A stretch of DNA of 8,297 nt, taken from Oscillospiraceae bacterium (GTDB lineage Bacteria > Bacillota > Clostridia > Oscillospirales > Ruminococcaceae). Both the position numbers and the translations under genes were made by a program. Under the pieces are notes generated by a model. It was not told the DNA's origin and did not search any database. It saw nothing but the letters and a program-made list of their open reading frames with translations. Where the stretch lies: NCBI GenBank assembly GCA_020024235.1, contig JAHHUA010000072.1, positions 1-8,297 of the forward strand, read 5' to 3'. Of the stretch, positions 1 through 6,022 are shown piece by piece; positions within the stretch are counted from its first letter, which is position 1; each line of letters opens with the position of its first letter.

Positions 1-5
1 TTTTT

Positions 6-1277
6 ATGAATATAACTGTACAGAAATTTTTAAATGAAAAAGACTTTAATATGAAAAATTATGATATTTCTAAAGCTCATGAAACTTTGGAAAACAATTT
101 GCCTGCAGACAAAAATATGACAGGCTGGGTAAAAATGCACATATCCGATACTGAACTTAACAAAATAAAAATGTTGTCAGAAAAAATCAGAAAACAAAGC
201 GATATTTTAATTGTAATCGGAGCAGGTGGTTCCTACTGTGGTGCAAGAGCTGTTATTGAACTTCTTAAATCACAAAATTACAATGATTTAACTGAAGACA
301 ATCCGAAAATTTATTTTTTGGGACATAATTTAAGCGGAATTTACATAGAAAACATCCTTAAAATCTGCGATAAAGGAGAAGTAAGTGTCAATGTTATTTC
401 AAAATCCGGAACAACTTTAGAGCCTTCCGCAGCATTTAGAATTCTCCGAAACTATATGGAAAAAAGATATGGTCAGGATGGTGCTAAAGATAGAATTTTC
501 TGCACAACAGATGCAGAAAAGGGTATTCTCCGCAGTCTTTGCAATAAAGTTGGATATGAAACCTTAGTTGTTCCGTCAAATATCGGAGGAAGATATTCAG
601 TTTTAACTCCTGTGGGACTTCTTCCAATAGCTGTAAGCGGTATTGACATAGATGAACTTCTTCGTGGTGCTTATGACGGAGAAAAAGAATATGCTGTACC
701 AGAAAACAACAGTTGTTATGAATATGCAGCTTTGAGAAAATATTTGGCTGACAAAGGCAAAAATGTGGAAATGATTGCCACATTTGAACCCTGTGCCGAA
801 ACTTTTCTTCAATGGCACAGACAACTTTATGGCGAAAGTCTTGGTAAAAACGGCATTGGTGTTTTACCCACAGTGGCAGTTTACACCAGAGACCTCCACT
901 CTATCGGACAATTTATACAGGAGGGCTCACCTATTTTGTTTGAAACCGTTTTTAAATTCCAAAATGTGGACAGTATCTGTGAAATACCTTTTGATGAAGA
1001 AAATGCAGATGATTTAAACTATGTGGCAAACCAAAAACTCTCTGATATAAACAATTCCTCTATTGATGGTGTTATCAAAGCACATAATGAGGGAAATGTA
1101 CCTGTAATTCAAATTACAATTCCGAAACTTGATGCTTACAATGTGGGAAATTTGATTTACTTCCTTGAAAGATCTTGTGCAATTAACGGTATTTTGGATA
1201 AAATCAATCCTTTTGACCAGCCGGGTGTAGAAGCTTATAAAAAGAATATTCAAAAAATCCTCAGAAATAAAGCTTAA
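6..1277 (+). CDS. pgi: Glucose-6-phosphate isomerase
   Basis: Cytosolic enzyme interconverting glucose-6-phosphate and fructose-6-phosphate in glycolysis and gluconeogenesis. The 423-residue product matches the Firmicutes Pgi family along its whole length. A phosphosugar-binding glycine loop GAGGSYCGAR starts at residue 72, SKSGTT lies at 132-137, and GGRYSVLTPVGLLPIAVSG follows in the middle. Expected active-site residues are present: Glu277 (in YGES), His298 (DLHS), His360 (KAHNEGN) and Lys412 (in the FDQPGVEAYK signature). It is somewhat shorter than the usual roughly 450 residues because the tail after VEAYK is only about 11 residues. The N-terminus also lacks the first 9 or so residues seen in B. 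subtilis Pgi. Only five bases precede the ATG, so no ribosome binding site can be seen and the frame is open to the edge; the true start may lie outside the window. A strong terminator follows at 1308-1345, so it ends its transcription unit. Confidence 0.97.
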   Translation: MNITVQKFLNEKDFNMKNYDISKAHETLENNLPADKNMTGWVKMHISDTELNKIKMLSEKIRKQSDILIVIGAGGSYCGARAVIELLKSQNYNDLTEDNPKIYFLGHNLSGIYIENILKICDKGEVSVNVISKSGTTLEPSAAFRILRNYMEKRYGQDGAKDRIFCTTDAEKGILRSLCNKVGYETLVVPSNIGGRYSVLTPVGLLPIAVSGIDIDELLRGAYDGEKEYAVPENNSCYEYAALRKYLADKGKNVEMIATFEPCAETFLQWHRQLYGESLGKNGIGVLPTVAVYTRDLHSIGQFIQEGSPILFETVFKFQNVDSICEIPFDEENADDLNYVANQKLSDINNSSIDGVIKAHNEGNVPVIQITIPKLDAYNVGNLIYFLERSCAINGILDKINPFDQPGVEAYKKNIQKILRNKA

Positions 1278-1307
1278 TAATACCTAAAAACCAAATTTAT
1301 TAAGATA

Positions 1308-1345
1308 AAAACAGGGCACAGATTTATATATCTGTGCCCTGTTTT
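1308..1345 (+). terminator. Rho-independent terminator after pgi
   Basis: Perfect 16-bp inverted repeat (AAAACAGGGCACAGAT, 1308-1323, with its complement at 1330-1345) around a 6-nt loop. The right arm ends in TTTT and T-rich sequence (TTTTATTT) continues after it. It lies 31 nt after the pgi stop and separates pgi from the sigma-serpin operon. The A-run on the left arm means it could also work on the minus strand, but no minus-strand gene ends here. Confidence 0.93.
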
Positions 1346-1375
1346 ATTTAGCAACAAATGTTTGTATAAAAAATA

Positions 1376-1381
1376 TATAAT
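1376..1381 (+). promoter_or_regulatory. Candidate -10 box for the sigma-serpin operon
   Basis: A perfect TATAAT lies in the AT-rich gap between the pgi terminator and the sigma gene, about 75 nt before its ATG. No convincing TTGACA-like -35 sits 16-18 nt upstream, so this may be chance in AT-rich DNA. If the operon is autoregulated by its own ECF-like sigma, the real promoter would have a different, unknown consensus somewhere in 1346-1440. Confidence 0.25.
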
Positions 1382-1440
1382 TTTATAAATTGCAGCAAAT
1401 ATTTTCATTTTAAAACTGTCTGTATATATGAGGACTCAAA

Positions 1441-1447
1441 AAGGAGG
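1441..1447 (+). promoter_or_regulatory. Ribosome binding site of the sigma factor gene
   Basis: AAGGAGG lies 8 nt before the ATG at 1456. It fixes the start there rather than at the in-frame ATG at 1465. Confidence 0.85.
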
Positions 1448-1455
1448 CAAAATAT

Positions 1456-2007
1456 ATGGAAGATATGAAGATAATTCAGCTTTTCTGGGGCAGAAGTGAA
1501 AATGCGATACATGAAACTGAATTAAAATATGGAAAACTTTTAAAAAGAATTGCATTTAATATTGTAGCCAATTTTCAGGACAGCGAAGAATGTGTAAATG
1601 ACACATACATGACTGCTTGGAATACTATGCCTCCTCAAAAACCTAATTCTCTTATGGCATATCTTGGCAGAATTACCCGAAATATTTCTATAAACAGATA
1701 CCACAGTGATCATGCTCAAAAACGAGGCGGCGGACTTATTTTAGATGAGCTTACCGAGTGTGTACCTGATGACAGCAATATTATCGACAGTTTGGAAACA
1801 AATGTTCTCACGGAAATTATTGAAAAATGGCTCTATTCTTTGGATACTGAGGACAGAGATTTATTTATACGCAAGTATTGGTTTGGGGACAGTTCTAAAA
1901 GTCTTGCAAAAGAAAATAATGTTACCGAAAGTGTCATTTCCGGAAAACTTTTTCGTTTGAGAAACAAACTTAAAGATGTTTTGACAAAGGAGGAAATTTA
2001 CATATGA
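1456..2007 (+). CDS. ECF-like sigma-70 family RNA polymerase sigma factor
   Basis: A 183-residue sigma factor with only regions 2 and 4, the ECF-type layout. Region 2 spans about residues 22-83 and includes the SEECVNDTYMTAWNTMP stretch (43-59; the usual D(A/S)EDxxQdtf.kaw core) and YLGRITRNISINRYH (69-83). A short acidic linker (about 97-115) leads to region 4 (about 118-176). There SLDTEDRDLFIRKYWFGDSS precedes the helix-turn-helix AKENNVTESVISGKLFRLRNKL (helices about 147-172), which should contact the -35 element. It would direct core RNA polymerase to a small regulon, probably including its own operon. The stop TGA overlaps the next gene's ATG (ATGA, 2004-2007), so the two are probably translationally coupled. 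In Clostridia such sigma genes are commonly followed by a membrane protein with a short anti-sigma-like N-terminus, as here. The regulon and stimulus cannot be read from the sequence. Confidence 0.93.
   Translation: MEDMKIIQLFWGRSENAIHETELKYGKLLKRIAFNIVANFQDSEECVNDTYMTAWNTMPPQKPNSLMAYLGRITRNISINRYHSDHAQKRGGGLILDELTECVPDDSNIIDSLETNVLTEIIEKWLYSLDTEDRDLFIRKYWFGDSSKSLAKENNVTESVISGKLFRLRNKLKDVLTKEEIYI
1986..1993 (+). promoter_or_regulatory. Ribosome binding site of the serpin gene, inside the sigma gene
   Basis: AAAGGAGG lies 10 nt before the ATG at 2004 and within the last codons of the sigma gene. Together with the ATGA overlap this indicates coupled translation, a common way of keeping sigma and anti-sigma in balance. 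Confidence 0.85.
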
Positions 2008-3602
2008 AAGAGAAAAAACTTTATGATGCAATCACAAATATTGAAGATGATTTAATCGAAAATGCAGAAAATAAAAGAAAGGCAAAAACTAACCCACGCT
2101 GGGCAAAAGTAGTAGCTATAGCTGCTTGTGCCGCAATTATTATAAGTGCAGCATTGATTTTGCCGAAAATGAGCAGAGATATTATGGACACACCCACAAG
2201 TTCAATCAGCAAAACAAACCCTCGCCTAGAAGATGATTTATCTGATGCTGAGCAATCCTCTCAAATCAACTCAAACTCTGATACATCAGACCATTCATCT
2301 GATGCTGAGCAATCCTCTCAAGGCAGTTTAAACCCTGATTTATCAAGCAATTCATCTAATGCCGGGCAATCCTCTAAAAATATTAATTTGAAAAAAGCTT
2401 TGGCTGAAGTAACGCTGCCTAAAGCTTATGAGGTTAACGACTACAATGCCAGAAAAGAATTAAAGGAAAATTACCCTGTTGATGAAAATTTCTATAAATC
2501 AATTCAGGATTTTAGTTGTAAAACCACTGCGGAACTTGTAAAAAACAACAAGGAAAATTTTGTTTATTCCCCTATTTCTCTATACTATACACTGGCTCTT
2601 ACAGCAAATGGCGCAAAAGGAGAAACTGCTAAAGAAATGCTCAGTTTATTGGGTGTAAATGACAAGGTATATCTGTCTGAGCAATGCAGAAATTTATATA
2701 ATCATCTTTATAAAGAAACCAATTCACTTAAATTTAATATTGCCAACTCAATTTGGCTCAATTATAACCATAATTTTAAAGATGAATTTATTAAAAATGC
2801 AGCAGAATATTTTTATTCACAATCTTTTGCCGCTGATTTTTCTTCTGATGAAACCAAAGAAACTATGGCTAAATGGGTTTCTGACAACACAGCAGGACTT
2901 CTTAACCCCCAGTTTGACTTCCGTGGCGATGAACTTATGACAATATTGAACACTGTTTATTTTAATGATGAATGGATATGGGAATTTGATGAAAATCAAA
3001 CTGCCAAAGATAAATTCCACCTTTCTGATGGCAGTGATATTCAAGCAGAATTTATGAATAAAAAAAATATCCAATACTATGCCATTACTGAAAAAGCTAT
3101 TGTTGGTGAACTTTCCATGAAAAATAATTATAGTATGGTATTTGCTTTACCTAATGAGGGTATTTCACCAAATGAACTTATTTCTGATTCGGAAAAAATT
3201 CACGAACTGCTGACTTTATTTGATTTTGAACAAATAGAAAACAGCGGAAAAGTCCGTTTTGGTGAGGTAACATGGAAAGTTCCTAAATTTGATATAACAT
3301 CCAAAACAGATTTAATGAGTATGCTAACATCTTTAGGTATGGAAAAAGCATTTAGTAGTGCTGATTTTACTGATATAACCGATGAAGGAGCATGTATCAG
3401 TGATATTAAACAGGAAGCACGCTTAAAAATCCATGAAAAAGGTGTGGAAGCCTCCGCATTTACAATAGAAATAATGACGGGAGGCGGCGGAAGTGATACT
3501 ATTGACACAGAAATAATTTTGGACAGACCCTTTGTTTATATGCTTACTGATAATCATAACAATATTTATTTTATTGGTATTTGTGAAAATCCAACTAAAT
3601 AG
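2004..3602 (+). CDS. Membrane-anchored serpin with anti-sigma-like N-terminus
   Basis: A 532-residue protein in four parts. Residues 1-33 are a charged cytoplasmic segment (KKLYDAITNIEDDLIENAEN, then a KRKAKTNPRWAK basic stretch). This resembles the short N-termini of membrane proteins encoded after ECF sigma genes in Clostridia and is the likely sigma-binding part. Residues about 34-53 form one transmembrane helix; the positive-inside rule puts the C-terminus outside. Residues about 57-130 are a Ser/Asn/Asp/Gln-rich linker with 19-residue repeats. Residues about 163-530 form a full serpin domain: NFVYSPISLYYTLAL (185-199), GAKGETAKEML (203-213), NTVYFNDEW (316-324), a WKVPKFDITS strand, a hinge EKGVEASAFT (478-487), a reactive loop to about 503, and IILDRPFVYML (504-514), which fits the PROSITE serpin signature PS00284. 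Serpins are suicide inhibitors of serine or cysteine proteases. P14 is Val rather than Thr/Ser and the loop holds four glycines (493-496), so inhibitory activity is not certain. There is no signal-peptidase site or lipobox. The role as an anti-sigma factor with a serpin sensor is inferred. Confidence 0.9.
   Translation: MKEKKLYDAITNIEDDLIENAENKRKAKTNPRWAKVVAIAACAAIIISAALILPKMSRDIMDTPTSSISKTNPRLEDDLSDAEQSSQINSNSDTSDHSSDAEQSSQGSLNPDLSSNSSNAGQSSKNINLKKALAEVTLPKAYEVNDYNARKELKENYPVDENFYKSIQDFSCKTTAELVKNNKENFVYSPISLYYTLALTANGAKGETAKEMLSLLGVNDKVYLSEQCRNLYNHLYKETNSLKFNIANSIWLNYNHNFKDEFIKNAAEYFYSQSFAADFSSDETKETMAKWVSDNTAGLLNPQFDFRGDELMTILNTVYFNDEWIWEFDENQTAKDKFHLSDGSDIQAEFMNKKNIQYYAITEKAIVGELSMKNNYSMVFALPNEGISPNELISDSEKIHELLTLFDFEQIENSGKVRFGEVTWKVPKFDITSKTDLMSMLTSLGMEKAFSSADFTDITDEGACISDIKQEARLKIHEKGVEASAFTIEIMTGGGGSDTIDTEIILDRPFVYMLTDNHNNIYFIGICENPTK
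2241..2378 (+). repeat. 57-bp in-frame tandem repeat in the serpin linker
   Basis: Units begin at 2241, 2298 and 2355, each opening with TCTGATGCTGAGCAATCC or a close variant; the third is partial and more diverged. A unit encodes 19 residues starting SDAEQSSQ (80, 99) or SNAGQSSK (118). Because 57 is a multiple of three, gain or loss of a unit changes the tether length without shifting the frame. The repeat lies just outside the predicted membrane helix. Confidence 0.9.
3441..3512 (+). other. Serpin reactive-centre loop coding segment
   Basis: Encodes residues 480-503, from the hinge glycine (P15 by serpin convention) to the strand before the PS00284 signature. Aligned by hand to human alpha-1-antitrypsin, anchored on the hinge Gly and the Pro of RPF, the loop is four residues longer. 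The P1 position is therefore ambiguous within about Gly494-Asp498. The loop core reads IEIMTGGGGSDTIDTE (488-503). Confidence 0.6.
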
Positions 3603-3641
3603 CTGGCTTAAAACTCATAAAAACAATCTTTCCTTATTATA

Positions 3642-3675
3642 AAAAACTCCCCCGAAAATATTCGGGGGAGTTTTT
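3642..3675. terminator. Bidirectional terminator between serpin gene and typA
   Basis: Perfect 15-bp inverted repeat (AAAAACTCCCCCGAA, 3642-3656, and its complement at 3661-3675) with a 4-nt AATA loop. It has a run of five T on the plus strand and six on the minus strand. The convergent serpin gene ends 39 nt to its left and typA ends 10 nt to its right, so one hairpin can stop both transcripts. Confidence 0.95.
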
Positions 3676-3685
3676 ATTATTTTAT

Positions 3686-5503
3686 TTACTTTTTAGAATT
3701 AGCTTTCATTCTGCCTGAGTTGCTGAGAATTCTCTTTCTAAGACGGAATGCCTTAGGTGTAACTTCCAAAAGTTCGTCATCAGCCATAAATTCAATAGCT
3801 TCTTCCAAGCTGAATATTCTCGGTGGAACAAGTCTTAAAGCGTCATCGGAACCTGATGCTCTCATATTGGAAACGTGTTTTTTCTTACATACATTTACTG
3901 CTATATCATCGCCTTTTGGAGACATACCTACAACCATACCTTCATAAACAGGAACACCGGGACCTATAAAGAGAACTCCTCTTTCCTGAGCATTATAAAG
4001 ACCGTAGGTGATAGATGTACCGGCTTCAAAGGCAATAAGAGAACCAACATGGCGGGTAGGAATATCTCCCTTGTATGGTTCGTAACTGTCAAATACAGAG
4101 TTTAATATACCTTCACCTCTTGTATCTGTCATAAATTCACTCTTATATCCAAACAAACCTCTTGCAGGAATTTTAAATTCAATTCTCATACGACTGCCCT
4201 GTGGTGCCATATGAAGAAGTTCACCTTTTCTTGAGCCCATTTTTTCCATAACAGAACCCATATATTCTTCGGGAACATCCAGGAGAATTCTTTCCATAGG
4301 TTCGTATTTTTTACCGTCAATTTCGTGATAAAGTACACGGGGTGTGGAAACCTGAAATTCATAACCCTCACGACGCATACTTTCAATAAGAATTGAAAGG
4401 TGCATTTCACCTCTGCCGGATACGATAAAACTATCTGCGGAATCGCCATCTTTAACTTTAAGTGAAACATCTTTGAGAAGTTCCTTGTAAAGTCTGTCTC
4501 TTAAATGACGGGAAGTAACAAATTTTCCTTCTCTGCCTGCAAAAGGACTGTCATTTACAGAGAATGTCATTTCTACGGTAGGTTCACTGATTTTTACAAA
4601 CGGAAGGGGTTCAACTGCAGATGTTGCACATATTGTATCTCCGATTGTGATATTTTCAATACCTGAGAAACATACAATATCACCGACTTTGGCAGTTTCA
4701 CAGGGAACACGTTTAAGTCCTTCTATTTCATAAAGACTTACAATTTTTCCCTTATAAGGGGCATGGCTGTCATGGTAATCACATACCATAACATCCTGAT
4801 TTACCTTAACACTTCCTCTTTCTATTCTTCCGATTGCAATTCTGCCCACATATTCATTGTAATCTATAGAAGAACAAAGAATTTGTGTAGGAGCTGTATC
4901 GTCGCCTTCGGGAGCCGGAATGTTTTCAATGATTTTTTCCATCAAAAGTCCCAAATTATTGTCAAGCTTTTCAGGAGAAACACCTGCTTTTCCCTGGCGT
5001 CCTGAACAGAATACTATTGGAGAATCAAGCTGTTCTTCGCTTGCATCCAAATCCAAAAGAAGTTCCAAAACTTCATCAACAACTTCATAAGATCTGGCTT
5101 CGGGCTTATCAACTTTATTGATAACTACAACTATTTTGTGCCCAAGTTCCAAAGCTTTTTGGAGAACAAATCTTGTCTGAGGCATTGGGCCTTCAAATGC
5201 GTCAACCAAAAGTACAACACCATTTACCATTTTGAGGACACGTTCTACTTCACCGCCGAAGTCAGCGTGTCCGGGGGTATCGATAATATTAATTTTTACA
5301 CCGTTATAATATGCGGAAGTATTTTTTGCAAGGATTGTAATTCCTCTTTCTTTTTCCAAATCGCCGTTGTCCATAACTCTGTCTTCAACAACTTGATTTT
5401 CTCTGAAAACACCGCCCTGTTTAAGCATTTCATCAACCAATGTAGTCTTTCCGTGGTCAACATGGGCAATAATAGCAATATTTCTTAAATCATTTCTAAC
5501 CAA
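3686..5503 (-). CDS. typA: Ribosome-associated translational GTPase TypA/BipA
   Basis: TypA (BipA) is an EF-G/LepA-like GTPase that binds the 70S ribosome and 50S precursors. It is linked to ribosome assembly and growth at low temperature or under stress. Numbering from the TTG start, the G domain has AHVDHGKTT (13-21, P-loop), RGITI (53-57, switch I), DTPGH (75-79, switch II with the catalytic His) and NKVD (129-132). Beta-barrel and EF-G-like alpha/beta domains follow, including SGRGEMHLSILIESMRREGYE and PARGLFGYKSEFMTDTRGEG. The C-terminal domain ends with ALRLVPP and an ELLEVTPKAFRLRKRIL-type stretch, as is typical. The frame is also open from a GTG at 5536, but TTG at 5503 is preferred. 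It has a GGAG 7 nt upstream, gives the usual N-terminus (start followed directly by VRNDLRNIAIIAHVDHGK) and a 605-residue length close to the known 607-612. Confidence 0.97.
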   Translation of the reverse strand: MVRNDLRNIAIIAHVDHGKTTLVDEMLKQGGVFRENQVVEDRVMDNGDLEKERGITILAKNTSAYYNGVKINIIDTPGHADFGGEVERVLKMVNGVVLLVDAFEGPMPQTRFVLQKALELGHKIVVVINKVDKPEARSYEVVDEVLELLLDLDASEEQLDSPIVFCSGRQGKAGVSPEKLDNNLGLLMEKIIENIPAPEGDDTAPTQILCSSIDYNEYVGRIAIGRIERGSVKVNQDVMVCDYHDSHAPYKGKIVSLYEIEGLKRVPCETAKVGDIVCFSGIENITIGDTICATSAVEPLPFVKISEPTVEMTFSVNDSPFAGREGKFVTSRHLRDRLYKELLKDVSLKVKDGDSADSFIVSGRGEMHLSILIESMRREGYEFQVSTPRVLYHEIDGKKYEPMERILLDVPEEYMGSVMEKMGSRKGELLHMAPQGSRMRIEFKIPARGLFGYKSEFMTDTRGEGILNSVFDSYEPYKGDIPTRHVGSLIAFEAGTSITYGLYNAQERGVLFIGPGVPVYEGMVVGMSPKGDDIAVNVCKKKHVSNMRASGSDDALRLVPPRIFSLEEAIEFMADDELLEVTPKAFRLRKRILSNSGRMKANSKK

Positions 5504-5510
5504 TGGAATT

Positions 5511-5515
5511 CTCCG
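5511..5515 (-). promoter_or_regulatory. Ribosome binding site that decides the typA start
   Basis: On the minus strand CGGAG lies 7 nt before the TTG at 5503-5501. The competing GTG at 5536 has an AGGAG (5556-5552), but that is 15 nt away and inside a predicted hairpin. Confidence 0.65.
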
Positions 5516-5551
5516 TTCTGCCGCCTGTTTCGGCACATATTTTAATATAAT

Positions 5552-5574
5552 CTCCTGCTACAGGTTTTCAGGAG
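5552..5574 (-). other. Hairpin in the typA leader
   Basis: CTCCTG and CAGGAG form a perfect 6-bp stem with an 11-nt loop in the typA leader. On the minus strand the right arm contains the AGGAG that would serve the alternative GTG start, so folding would mask it. A second AT-rich 6-bp hairpin (GTAAAT/ATTTAC around 5 nt) lies at 5586-5602. Both fall between the predicted transcription start and the coding region. Confidence 0.4.
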
Positions 5575-5627
5575 TTTTTTAGGCTGTAAATTTCCGATTT
5601 ACGAAAATTATTTCTTTCATAACCTAT

Positions 5628-5656
5628 ATAATAACATTATTTTTCAGCATTTACAA
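5628..5656 (-). promoter_or_regulatory. Predicted sigma-A promoter of typA
   Basis: On the minus strand: -35 TTGTAA (5656-5651), a 17-nt spacer ending in TGT, and -10 TATTAT (5633-5628). The TG one base before the -10 makes it an extended -10 promoter. It implies a transcript starting near 5621 and a leader of roughly 120 nt to the TTG start. Confidence 0.6.
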
Positions 5657-5680
5657 TAGAATTTTACAATTTTTTTGCTC

Positions 5681-5704
5681 AAAATGACTATTTTCAGTTA
5701 TTTT
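5681..5704 (-). terminator. Weak AT-rich hairpin after the chorismate mutase operon
   Basis: Nine-bp arms (AAAATGACT, 5681-5689, and AGTTATTTT, 5696-5704) around a 6-nt loop. In the minus-strand RNA the stem has one A-C mismatch and ends in TTTT. It is the only hairpin I find between the chorismate mutase stop and the typA promoter, and it is far weaker than the other terminators in the window. Read-through into typA is possible. Confidence 0.25.
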
Positions 5705-5749
5705 AACTATATGTGTGGTAATACATGATACATTAATATTATATTTGCT

Positions 5750-6019
5750 TTACTTCCCCGCTGTTTTTTGTTGCCTTTCCTTACTTTTATCCATCAAAAA
5801 CTGCATAAACTCCAACACATCTTCTCTGTCAGTGTCTTTTATTCCCTGAACGCTGTGTAAAAGTTTCTGTTTTTCTCTTTCAGCATCAAAAACAGGCAGT
5901 CCGTTTTTGCTTTTTATCCTTGCAACTTCTTCGGAAATTTCCATTCTTTTCAAAAATAAAGCTATCATTTCACAGTCGATTTTATCAAGTTTTGTTCTCA
6001 CATCTTTTAAAAATTCCAC
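5750..6019 (-). CDS. Monofunctional chorismate mutase, AroQ fold
   Basis: An 89-residue all-helical protein that would convert chorismate to prephenate, the first committed step to phenylalanine and tyrosine, in the cytosol. The active-site set of the E. coli P-protein mutase domain is matched almost residue for residue with a constant offset of three: Arg8, Arg25, Lys36, Asp45, Arg48 and Glu49 correspond to E. coli Arg11, Arg28, Lys39, Asp48, Arg51 and Glu52. Ser79 and Gln83 fit the later Ser84/Gln88 positions after a two-residue shorter loop. No prephenate dehydratase, dehydrogenase or DAHP synthase domain is attached and there is no signal peptide. The start is GTG at 6019, served by AAAGGG 9 nt upstream inside the end of the preceding gene. 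Only 3 nt separate it from that gene's stop, so the two are almost certainly co-transcribed. I give no symbol because aroQ is also used for a dehydroquinase. Confidence 0.93.
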   Translation of the reverse strand: MEFLKDVRTKLDKIDCEMIALFLKRMEISEEVARIKSKNGLPVFDAEREKQKLLHSVQGIKDTDREDVLEFMQFLMDKSKERQQKTAGK

Positions 6020-6022
6020 GGC

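Noticed and set aside
603..824. Antisense open reading frames inside pgi (also 484-783 and 1014-1253).
   Set aside because: They are shadows of a clearly coding gene on the plus strand and have no recognisable motifs or ribosome binding sites.
2103..2162. The hydrophobic segment of the serpin protein as a cleavable signal peptide or lipoprotein signal.
   Set aside because: It is preceded by 33 charged residues, has no AxA site or lipobox after it, and the gene's coupling to a sigma factor fits a retained membrane anchor better.
5138..5488. A 116-codon plus-strand open frame opposite the typA GTPase domain.
   Set aside because: It lies fully within typA, shows no known motif and is low-complexity Phe/Asn/Ser-rich, as expected of an antisense shadow.
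5552..5580. On the plus strand, CTCCTG/CAGGAG followed by six T resembles an intrinsic terminator.
   Set aside because: No plus-strand gene lies upstream that would use it. The 6-bp stem with an 11-nt loop is weak, and the element is better explained as part of the typA leader on the minus strand.
5721..5740. AT-rich near-palindrome around TAATACATGATACATTA as an operator.
   Set aside because: The symmetry is imperfect at the centre and such matches are expected in AT-rich intergenic DNA; no regulator is encoded nearby that would suggest it.
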